Shown: positions 1 through 10,997 of the stretch, piece by piece
Layout of the letters: the number at the start of each line of letters is the position of its first letter
Position numbering within the stretch: the first letter of the stretch is position 1
From: Balanoglossus misakiensis
Taxonomy: Eukaryota; Hemichordata
Assembly: GCA_040954595.2 (NCBI GenBank)
Contig: CM082585.2
Span: 12,214,001-12,278,000, forward strand
Length of the DNA: 64,000 nt
Direction: 5' to 3'
Position numbers and translations under genes: made by a program
Notes under the pieces: generated by a model
Seen by the model: only the letters and a program-made list of their open reading frames with translations
Told to the model about the DNA's origin: nothing
The model's database searches: none

Positions 1-1339
1 TCGTCAGTTTCTCTTTTTGCAGACCTGAGTCTGGGAAACGTGTAGTACTCTAGTTTGGACGGCATTGCTCAACGATGGGCTATTTCCACTTCGATTTCCG
101 ATCAACTACGCGATCATTTGTGCGTACTTTATAATCATGTTGTGGTCCGTGTCGACAATGTTGTCCGATCACTAGAAATCAAAATGTCTACCTACAGAAC
201 AGGTTGCCACTCGACTCGGTTTGTATGTTGTGTCCAGAGTTCAATGTATTGTAGTATGGATAGGCACCAATGTAAACTTGCAAACTGTTATCAACAAACA
301 CAGATCTACCTTACGCTGGCCATCGCGAGCTCTCGTGTGCTTCAGCCATGTACCGCCGTTCCTCCTTGATCGACATTACTGTAAACAATAAATTCCTAGG
401 CCGATCGTTGGACACAAACCTAAAAAATACCCCAGGTTCACCACGGATTCTCTGTGGTACAGTTTGCGTTCATATTCAGGAAGTTGGCAGAGTATGTTTC
501 ATTTCACAATCTACAAGGGGACAGAAATGAACATAACGTGTATAACCCTGATATCAACGCTTGAAATGGAACAAGTATGCATGATTTCAAGTTGAAAAGT
601 TATATTAAATTAATAGTCGGTGATATAGTTGAATTGGGTACCATTTATTTGTACAAACAGGCACGGATTTACGTTGACACTGCAATGAACACCCTATCGT
701 GAAATGGTATCTCCGCTTTTCCTACTCCGCGAAGCCGAGGACTGCGACCTCAAAGGTCGTGTGTACGTTGCTTGGTTACCGTAAACGATCTGTTGCACAT
801 GACTGTGGATGACTGCACGAACGGCCAAACAGGTGTTTCTTTTATCGCCAGATCGGTGGAAAGACAACAAATATCCCTAATAACATGCTGGCCAAGTTAG
901 ATTTAATATGTGAAAGCAATTTAATTGTAAAATGCTTCCATATGGTAATTTGATCATGGGCTGCCGCACAGTGCGTGACGTAAGTCGTAACGTAGTGAGT
1001 CCAGCAGACACAGAGAGGGAGTCACTATAATATGAAGAAGTGGCATGTGAACAACAAACGTGTTATAAGAAATACAAATCATTTTGAACAATACAAATAT
1101 AAATTAATCTGTTTAATATTATAACACTGAATGCTTTTTATGTTTTCATATTATCTGCGCCTCAGCAAAAATAGATATTGCACCGCGGATGTTGATAAAC
1201 AGTGCGGGCGTTGACCTTATAATGGTTGTCCACATCTCTAACAAGTTAAAGATTTGTGTGAAAAGAAAGTTGTAAAACTTTGCGAAAAGTTATTTTTTTC
1301 TGGGACGACGGGATATATCATCAATCAATCACGCAGGCG
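1..1339. other. Intergenic left edge, no gene recognised
   Basis: No ORF here looks like a conserved protein. The first bases (pyrimidine tract ending in TTTTTGCAG near position 22) resemble a splice acceptor, and an upstream gene could end here, but the following frame closes within a few codons and I cannot assign it. A CRE-like TGACGTAA lies near 977. Otherwise I see AT-rich sequence without structure. Confidence 0.5.
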
Positions 1340-1579
1340 CAGATCATTTGGCAGCCATTTTGAAATTCACCAAAACAAAAACAAATGGAAACGTACATAG
1401 CTGACAGACCGGCGTAAGTAGGCGGCGAGTCGTGTGTGGTGCAGTACAGGTGTCTGTTGACTCCCGTGCGGAAACAAAGCGAAATCGAGCCCTGGTTTCT
1501 GCATTTGCTTTGATTCTGACACTGAAGAAATTACAGATCAGAGAATTTTGAAGCAAATTGCAGTTGTATCGCTGAGAAA
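1340..1579 (+). promoter_or_regulatory. Probable BIVM promoter and 5' UTR exon
   Basis: The stretch is richer in GC than its flanks and contains GCAGCCATTTTG, a YY1-type element, near 1350. It ends at a good donor (GAGAAA followed by GTAAGT, exon end 1579). The next matching acceptor is TTTTTAG at 4452-4460, eight bases before the BIVM start codon. This implies a non-coding first exon and a 2.9-kb first intron (1580-4460). The transcription start itself is not visible. Confidence 0.5.
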
Positions 1580-1661
1580 GTAAGTTAACCTAAGTATTCT
1601 TAGTACATTTATTAAGTAACTTAATTTTTAGTGTAATGTACACATTCCTCATACCGTCAGT

Positions 1662-1718
1662 GATCGCAGACAAATATCCATAACAATACAGTATTGTTAT
1701 GGATATTTGACTGCGATC
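1662..1718. repeat. 57-nt near-perfect palindrome
   Basis: Two 28-nt arms are separated by a single base at 1690. The inner 19 bases (1671-1689 and 1691-1709) are perfectly complementary, and 8 more (1662-1669 and 1711-1718) pair after one A-A mismatch. It lies in the first BIVM intron, 80 bp past the predicted donor. A one-base loop makes it a cruciform-type palindrome rather than a microRNA hairpin. Confidence 0.85.
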
Positions 1719-4468
1719 GATATTTGGCGTTGATTGGCCAGCCTGGCTGAACGCAGTTCCCCGGCCAATCGCCAGCCAATGTCTTGATCTCGAGACTGTG
1801 GTCGAGCCAACGACCCGTGCGAGCGGACGATGCCACCCGGTCCGCATGTACAATCCTAGTTGTATGTACCGCTGAAATTGACCTGGGAATCGATCCGTTC
1901 TCTTCATAGGAATTTTACTTCCTCGTTGTAAAACGAGTTGGTCTGAATAAAATGTATTTTGACCCCGGCTGCAGTATTCTGATATAAATTAAGCTAAGAT
2001 TTCCATGATCCAGTATATTATGATTAAAATAAATAAATCTATAGTTGCAGGGGTTCAAAAATTGATGTTCAGTGCAGTTTTAGTGAGGGTATGGTTTCTT
2101 GGTATGTAGACAGACATCACTAATTTGTCAGGTGAGTCTGAAATAAAAGAAATGAAAAGGTTATGACTTTTGCTCTTAAAAAGTCATAAGTGAAATCCTA
2201 AATTCTGTAGTCTCATATATCTCACTCTCAAGATATCCATTACAATCTCTGATGATTTAGTTAAACCATGTGCTGCTATGTACTTTTTATTTGATAATCA
2301 AGCATCTCAACACTTGCAAACCTGAATGAATAGCAGGAAAAAACAAAATTTGTGTGTGCAATACTCTGATGTGACCCCTTTAGAGCCGTCTGTCAATAAC
2401 AGTGCTGCAATCGACAAGGGTAAAATCTATTTCCCAGTAATATGTGAAATCAGATCTACTATGCAATTAAACTATGTGAACTCTCTGGGAAAGATGTAGA
2501 TTATACACCGTAGGATATCTTGAAAACAAGGCATGAATAATAATTTGATTAATACAGTAACAGTGATCGAAAGTATATTTACAAATCTCTAATGTGTAAA
2601 TTTTTTATTAATTTTAATGTAATTGTATGTAGCATATTATGTTGATTTTTTAGTGGAGCACGTATTTGGATTTTAGTAATGACAAATGATAGTAATTGAT
2701 ACATGGGGTACATTGTTGTTGATGAAAGATATTCTCTCCAAGCGTTATGTGCTCTGTAACGTAACTCAATACATGATGTATTTGGATACTAGTAGTATGT
2801 GCGTGCATTTCTGCAGCCAGAGTTATTACAATTTGCTGATTGGACTGTGCGAGGGCTGTAGACAGACACTTGATTTGGCCGTTGTTTCACTCATACAAAT
2901 GTGCAAAGTTTTTTTTTTCCTAATATAATTGGCCTTCAGAGCTTGATGTCGAACATTTGGCACTCTATTTGACGTTCATGTAAAGCTGAATTTACACAGT
3001 TCTCACCCATGATAGCTTCGCTAATTTATAGACAAAGAAGGCATAAGCGACAGCTGACAGTCTACTTGTAATTACTGTGGTGAATATACACCATATATTC
3101 CACTGGGTTGTCTGCAAATGTCAAGATGTCTGATAAATTATGACAAAGGATTAAACTTAAACATGCCTGTTGGTATTGTAAGATCTGCCGTTAATCCAAA
3201 TACAGTACAGACAAAATCACTAACAATAAGAAAAAAAAAATCTAACGAAGTCATAAATACAATACTGACTGTCAACTGATATCTTGGGTGTGGCATTCTA
3301 AATGTCCAAATAAATACTGCAAGTTTCTGCAGCAACATCTTTTTAGCACGATTGCATATAACAGCCACACACAGTTTGTCATATGCTACCGGTAAACGTC
3401 TTCTAAATTTATGGTTGTAGGGTTTATGAAATTCATTGGGTACTGTATCAGCAATGTCAGGTTTTATCAGATGGCAGCAATATTGAGCTTATTATCAGAT
3501 AAAAAAATTGGATGATTGTCCATCATTATCCACTGTCTGTCTGTCCTAGCTCTTACTATAACGCAAAAGTAAGCATGGGTTTTTATAGTATAATAAACAC
3601 TCATCTTCAACTGAATTTGTGTCAAATCTATTCTAATGCAGATTTCATCTTGAACTTTCAGGTATGTATATATATAAAATTATAATCAGAAAACCTGTCA
3701 TTGCTAATACATGTTCAGTACTATATCGACATATATTAATCACAAAACTATAAATTTATGATGTCTAATCCTGCCAGGCTGAAAGCCATTATCTGCTGCT
3801 AGTGTAGGTTACATCTCATTCCATGTTAATAATCTTGATGTGTATATCTTCAGGCACAGGATTCAAGGGTGCTTTGTGGCATACGGCATACATGTATATT
3901 AGCACGACCACAATTGGATGATCAAACAGCCCTGAGCTAAACAATGAATCAGGTCAACTTCACTGGGGAAAACTTTTATGTCGTACGTACATATGACGAT
4001 CTACATGTAGTCAAACACTGAATTGGTATTGGGTTTAGCTAAGGGCATTTCTCTGTCTTAAAAAATACATGCTTTCCATCTCATAATCTAGTTTTACCAC
4101 CGGGATGACAAAGTTGAAATGATGTGCTTTTGAATAATGTATCATCAAATCACCCAACCATAGAAAATGGTTTTGTTCCTATGATGAAGGGATTACTAGA
4201 TGACATTTTATCAGCAACGCTGTGTTTCATGTTAATTTGATGCTCTAATTCACAACAGCTTCACAGAGTACCATCAAATTACTTTCGTTTCCTGTTATTT
4301 GTAGAACTTCATTACCCGACAAAGACAGAGATCTCCGGCATGTCAACTTTTTTTGCAGTCATGGTAAGGGTGTAACTCGTTCAGTACGAAACTCACTGAA
4401 CCCTCGTGTACTCGGCCGCATTGTGGGAATAATGTACCCTACATTTATTTTTGTTTTTAGTTTGAAAA

Positions 4469-7400
4469 ATGGGTAATGTCACCTCACAGAGTGATTCTGA
4501 TGAAACCACCGGCATGCCAACGGAAGAGAGTGATACTCTGGATGATGATGAGAGAGTCCATACTGGTGTAGCAGTTAAAGAGTTTGAGAAAAACAGACAC
4601 AACACTATTGCTAAGCAACCTACAAATGAAAGCATAGAAGAGAAAGGTTGGTCGGATGATAAAAAAAATGATTTTTCTTTACGATGTAGTGACCTGTTAC
4701 AGAATTGATCAATCTGTCTTGCTAAACCCTTCATAGATGTTTTTCTGAGATGCTCGACTCAAATGATATCAGTTTTCCATGTTCCAACAAAGAATACCAA
4801 AATTGTTGCAGTCAGTGGACCACTTCAACAATCATATATATTCCACAGGGAGGATGACTAATACCAGAGTATTTTCAACTTTCTAAGTTAGGCAAATATC
4901 TCCTGCTGAGAAAGTTAACACCTTTGTCCGTCCCCGACTTATATTAACCCAGGATGTATAGGGAAAGTAGAAGTATGTGAATTGCAGTAAATTAGACCTG
5001 GGTGAAAATTTTACCAACAAAGAGAGATGTGTCGACAAGACTGCGTGTATGAATAGAAGTTTGACCCCTTCAGAAGTTTGATTAGCTATTGATTCAAAAG
5101 TGCCCATTCAAATTTCTTTTTTAATAATTTCCATTTGTAAAATCCCGAGAGATGGTTTCAGAGTAGGTCTAATATTACAAATTGGACCGTGAAATAACCT
5201 TTTGTCGAAGAATCTGCTTATGAATAATAATGTGCGTAATCTCCATTCATTGAAATTTTGCCAACCATTTTTGCTATAGATTAATGATTGAGGAAAATTC
5301 TTGTTTTCTTTTCAGAGCCAGGAGTTGGAACTCCTCTTCTTGAAGATGTAGATGAAGCAGAGATGAAGCGAGAGAGAGTTCTCGCTTGGGAGATTGATGT
5401 CACAGGATTGGTGGGTGACACGAAACCATTCCGAAGATACCGATCAATTAGACAGAAAGGTGGGTAACCACTTTGATCTTGTCTTTGCTCATCTCACTTG
5501 CAAAGCGTCAACATTGTCATTAACAATCACCTTTCTCTTCCCTATATCTGAATATTTCTATACATTTGTCATTCGTGATCTTGCATGGAAATATGTTTGC
5601 AGATGATTTTAATGAGGGTAGAGATGATAATTCTTCCACCCTCGGGGGAAACACAGAAGTACCTGGTGAAAGCAGAAGAAGTACTTCCAAATGATAATTA
5701 CAATTTCTATTCTTCTAAAACTATATATAGTTGCATTCATTTAGCTGAAAGCAAACGCCAATCCTTCTAGCGAGATGTTCTCTCATTTCAAAGTATTTCT
5801 TAATGCATTTGTCCTGCGGTGTACAAGCTGTCTGGATGATAATAGGATGATAACTCACAAATCGTGGGATGTATCTCTAAAGTCAAAATATTGATGATAA
5901 ACTTCACAAAATTGTTTTACTATTTAGGTATTTATGGTTATTCACTGATTAGCTTCCTGATTCTACATCATGAATGCCAGTGTTGATTCTATAAAAGAGA
6001 CTTAGAAAACATAACAAAAAAGTCATATTTTAATACTTACTTGCTTTAATGACATATGACAAGTCTCACATGCTTGTACCTTGAACTTTCCATATTGAAA
6101 TATTTCTTTGTGTTCACTGAAAATGTTGCAGGTATTAGGCGAGTAAATAAAGCCAGTGGTGAAGGTTCAACCAAAGAGAAAGAAAAATACGTGCCACCCA
6201 TTGTGAATTCTTCACAGAGATTGATAGCTGAGAGGAAAGTACTGGATGTAAGAAGATGGTGAGTTGGAAAGTCAAGGTTTCCCCCCCCCCCCCCCTTCAG
6301 TCATAAGGTCAATAACCTCATTAGTGCTAAGCTGAAAGTTCAAATTTTCTCTCTCAATGTATAGGTCAGTGACCTTATCAATTTTAAAGTTGGTCTGTCA
6401 GTCATTTTGTAGCTGGTTATAAAAATAAAAAAGAACTGAATTTTCGACAGAAGTCATTGCACATATCAGTACAAATATTTAGCAAACTCATCTACTGGTA
6501 TATACTTTGTAACTGTTTTACTTTTTTTTATATAGGTTTTGCATAAGCAGACCGCAATACAGCAAATCTTGTGGTATTTCATCTGTGGTGTCCTGTTGGA
6601 ATTATTTGTACAGTACAATGGGTGTGGGCAGGTAGATACTAGATTCTTATAAGTTTGCTGTCTTTTCCCGATCCCCGACATAAACTATGGTCTCTACAGT
6701 CTTGTCTGTTGTTGGGACAGCATATTGCCTTATGGCATTGACTGTATACAATTTTTGTCTCTGGTTTGGCACATGTGCATAGGATGGTACACCCTTTAAT
6801 AAGCAAGCCATCATCCCCGCAAAGGCACCCATTCTATCAGAGTACATGAAGTCGTAATGTTGTCTTCTACAAAGAAGTTAAACTGGTAGAGAGAGAATTA
6901 TGTCAGCAGAAATAATACTCTATGTCGTGAGAGAAAGATAATGTGACAATCCCATTGCAGACAGAGCTTTCATACTTTCATAATGATTTCCCTAATGAGT
7001 AATTATCATAATCTTTGCAGATAATATTCTTTAGATAGGCCTATTAGTATTGAGTAGACTTAGGATAAGAAGTCTTTCATGAACTTTTCATACCAAATTT
7101 TGATAGATATTGTCTTCACTGTCATGAAATGACAATTTATAGTGTCCTAATGTTTGGCTGGTATTTCCAGTTGTAATGAATTCCCCCATGCCAATCACAG
7201 TCACATATCCCTGCATTCAGTAAACAAACTTCTAATAGAAATATGTCAAACACATGTGTTAGTTGCACCTTTAGAAAAATCTCAGAAAATGTTTTGTCCA
7301 ATGCAGTATATATGGCAGACTGATTGAAACCTGCCAGAGACTGTATTCTGTAACTTTGCATATTCAACTCCAGTATGCCCGTTCTACAAATCTTGGCAAT

Positions 7401-10300
7401 CATTGTGTTTTTCAGAATCCTTATCAACATTTGCGGTTATTCAGTTCAACATCAATAATACACAGTGACTCATTATTGTGTGTAGAATGTTATCACATGG
7501 TGCAGAATATGTGTGAAAGTTTAATACTTTCATTTTCGGATTTTGTACCTCTGCTTGATAAAGTGTAGAACAGAATGGCTCGGGGGATTCCAGCAAATTG
7601 TAGCTGTAATGAGAAATAGTCACGGCATATTACTGTTACTCTGGATGAAAGCGAATCGTTCAAGCACATGTAACAAAGGCCTGCAATAGACAGAGATGAT
7701 GAGTGCCCATTGCCATAGTAACCTGTGCAATATTTAATGATTTCATTAAAAGGTAACACCGTGGAAATTTCCTTTAATAAAAATTCGGTTTCTGCCAATA
7801 GGTGTGAGTAATTCTAGTTCATTCGCAGTTGTGTTTGCAATGAGATGTGAAATTTTCACACAAAATGAATTTAAGAAACTTACATGTACTTCTCGCACAT
7901 CATGAGATTGAATTATCATGCAGTTAAACATTTCACACAAGAATGAAACCTTAATATATCATGGGAGAGCAAATGATAAACTGTAAGAAAACTGCCTTTG
8001 TTAAATACCAGTCTGTCAGAGACAATAATTTGTGTATGTGAGCTAGGCAATTTCTGCTGAACTGTTGCCAAGGTTACGCCAAAATGAGAAGAAAAAAAGC
8101 AGTGGTCGTCGTCTGTGGGAAAATGAGTGAATGGAGACAGATGGAACATAACTGCCCCGAAGGTGTACATTTTATTCCCCTGAGATTTACCTTCAAAAGA
8201 TGCTCCGTAATTGAAAATAGTTCTCCGAATATAAATAACAGTACATTTCAGACTCAAAGGGCTGGGTTCTTACAGGCCTTGAGTGGATATCAAAAGAAAA
8301 TATCCAAGCTAATAATTTTGTCTCAGCTAAGCTTGTGGTACTTACAGTTTTACCTGGCATTATTTACATTTTGAAATTGCCCCTTTTCTTTGAGATATTT
8401 CCAGACTGTATCAGTTTACCTAGACTTGCATAAAGTAGAGTCCCAGACTCCCAGCACTTGGTGAGATCTTGGAAGTGATCCATTTACACTGATACCCTGG
8501 GTTAAGCCGTTGGCTTCAATTTCTCATAATTAATTGTAATCACCAGCAGCAAAAAAATAATAAGACTTTTGTTCTCTTAGAAACTAGAATGTTCCTTGCA
8601 AAGTACATTTCATGAGTTTGTTTTCTTTCCATGATTCTTAAATAATTTCTGTATTTTATTATTTGCTTTTAGTTTACAACCAATAACACAAGAAGAAGCA
8701 CTAACAGTCTTGGGTTTTCGACCACCGTTCGGTGAAATCCGATTTGGTCCCTTCACAGGCAACGCAACTCTGATGAGGTAAGAGTTCTTCATAAAGAAAT
8801 ATGAATTACTACCTCCTTGTAATTTACTAATCTTCCCTTGTAATTTACTAATCTTCAAACCTTCTTAATCTTATCCATTCATACTGTATGTGGATATCAA
8901 AGCCTTGAAATTCAAATAGTGGTGTTGCATTTCAATATGATGCATGCAATATTGAGCATCTGGGGGAAAATAGAAAGCCAGCAACAATGTCTAAAACTCT
9001 ACATATAGCCATCTTTCTGAAAGGTTCCAGAAATCCACTTCACAAATAGGATTTATTCATCAACTAATGAGACCTATGGTATCTGTGGACTTATTCTTAT
9101 TAAAAAGAAAAACTGCGACTCAGATTACTCTAATCCAATTGAATTGAACTCCTTTTTGCCATTTATTATTAAAAAGATATTGATTAGTGAATATGAGTCA
9201 CATTGATCAAAATTCTTTGAATGTATTGCCATACTTTATCTGACACTCATCAAGATGTATGTTGAACAAAGGGGGAGGGGGCATGTATATCCAATCAGGT
9301 TCTTAGTCGTGGCAACTTGCACTGATGTATTCATGGTCACGTGCATGGCCCTACTGCGAATAAACTGTAGAGGGCGCTACAAGCAGAAAGTCCTTTGCTG
9401 ACAGTGGCACTTTTCTTTCAGATGGTTTACACAACTGAATGAATTCTACAACGTCAGAGGACGATCTTATTTCTTGTACAAACCCCATGGCAAAGGTCGT
9501 ACAATGGGAAGGACTTCAGATGAAGCACTAAGACTTCTCAGAACTGGACTGCAGGATCCAAACATCACATATATTTATCACTGTCAGAACCATTACTTCT
9601 GTCCAATCGGATTTGAGAATGTACCTACAAAGGCTATCAATGCTTATAGGTGAGTGTAAATTCTTGTGTATTGTAGAAAACTGCAATTTTCATGGGATCA
9701 GACGTAATTTATTCAACTATGACCATATCTCTGTTTCAGTGAGAATTTGGCTGATGATGATGTGGAAACATGGATACTGATTGGAGATACCAGTCGGAGA
9801 CATCCGGGTATTCAGTGTGTCAAGTGAGTATAGCTTCAATTTGTCACAGAATGAAATCATCAAACATTTATGGAAATACCACCAGTAAGAGGCCTGGAAT
9901 TTTGAGTGACATTTGAGTTCAAATAAGTGTTTGCTCTGTTCTTTCATGTAGATGGCCGGACATTGTCAAAGACTTAAACCTTCAGAATCCAGACTACCTA
10001 AACATTCGGAAAGTTCATCTGGGCCCACAAAAGAGAAAGACAAAGAAAGTGGGTGGAAATTTACACTGCATCATGGCCTTTCAAAAGAGTGTGTACCAGG
10101 GAATCCGATCCGTGGATTTGATCCGATCGGAGAATAGGAATGCCAGTAGTGAGAATAATCTCTCCAATGTGAAGTACATGGGTGGCGATGGTATGCTGCA
10201 ATTCACAGATCTGACAGAGTATGAACTCGAAGAGGAAGTGATTGTTGATATCACCGATGCTGACAGCAGTTCTGATGAATCATTAAGTAGTGATGATTGA
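4469..10300 (+). CDS. BIVM: BIVM (basic immunoglobulin-like variable motif-containing protein)
   Basis: Coding exons: 4469-4646, 5316-5459, 5603-5665 (probable), 6132-6258, 6536-6631, 8673-8777, 9422-9649, 9740-9823 and 9952-10300. Phases close to 457 residues, or 436 without the 63-nt exon; human BIVM is about 500. The N-terminus is acidic and low-complexity. The conserved core starts near residue 165 and includes [11 protein letters not shown] (177-187), [39 protein letters not shown] (292-303) and [10 protein letters not shown]. The tail is acidic and Ser-rich. These blocks match vertebrate BIVM closely, so identity is confident. The family has no established biochemical function. My inference from the Gln178, Cys183, His295 and Asp330 arrangement is a papain/C39-like fold (see findings). 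The first donor (GTTGGT) is weak. An AATAAA lies at 10580-10585. The long introns contain only AT-rich sequence and short duplications. Confidence 0.93.
5603..5665 (+). other. BIVM: Probable 63-nt symmetric exon of BIVM
   Basis: The segment follows TATGTTTGCAG and ends at CCTG before GTGAAA. It starts and ends in phase 1 and is open for 21 codons in the BIVM frame, so it can be included or skipped without changing the frame. It encodes an acidic, Ser/Asn/Gly-rich stretch like the rest of the variable N-terminal region. I cannot tell from the DNA whether it is constitutive, alternative or cryptic. Confidence 0.6.
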
Positions 10301-10579
10301 GACAAAAACTTTAAAGACAGTGTTTTATGTGCTTTATTTTTCTCTGCTACAAAAATTTCAGTGTAACCCAATATCAATTTCACTTGTGAATCTCCATTTG
10401 TCGGATATTTTACTTAGACATTGTTTAAAGATTAAAAAATAGTTTTTCAAAAGTATTTGTACTGGCTGTAACTGTTTTTTGGATTAAATATTTAATCTTC
10501 ATGAACTCTATGATTTTGTTATTTCCAATTGTGTATGTCTATGCAAAAATGTAAAATGGAGGTTCATAACATTTATGGA

Positions 10580-10585
10580 AATAAA
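10580..10585 (+). terminator. BIVM poly(A) signal
   Basis: AATAAA about 280 bp after the BIVM stop codon and 410 bp before the next start codon; the most likely 3' end of that transcript. Confidence 0.55.
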
Positions 10586-10897
10586 ATGATAAGAATTTTA
10601 TTATCTACATACTAATAATGTTCAGAACTATTTCTTTCATTTTTGTACAAGTACGATTCCACTGCCATAGAAATCCGACTGATCGCTGCAAAAGTAAATT
10701 TTGTATCATTATGGACCTAACCCTAACCTGTCAACAAACAAACATGGCCATATTTGTCAACAAACAAACATATTTAATAATAATAATAACACACACATTT
10801 CGTACAAAGTACGGTCCAAAATTGAGTTAGAGGATTTTCCAACTCTACCACAACTAAAACAAAAGTATGTCTTGTGAGGGCGCTATTATGTCAAACG

Positions 10898-10931
10898 AGG
10901 TCATATCGAGGTCATATCCGTCACGAGGTCA
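10898..10931 (+). promoter_or_regulatory. Three AGGTCA half-sites, first two spaced as DR5
   Basis: AGGTCA occurs at 10898-10903, 10909-10914 and 10926-10931, all in the same orientation. The first pair is separated by exactly 5 bases, the DR5 arrangement classically bound by RAR/RXR-type nuclear receptors. The group ends 66 bp before the rhodanese start codon, so it lies in the core promoter or 5' UTR. The motif is seen; receptor binding is inference. Confidence 0.4.
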
Positions 10932-10997
10932 TAGCTGGCTTCATAGTAGCATTCGTCATCCAAGGACAGTGTGCCTTCGTGTGACGGAACTGACAAA

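Noticed and set aside
1-369. Possible terminal exon of an upstream gene after TTTTTGCAG
   Set aside because: The frame closes almost at once and the longer open frame at 55-369 has no recognisable protein features; too little context at the window edge.
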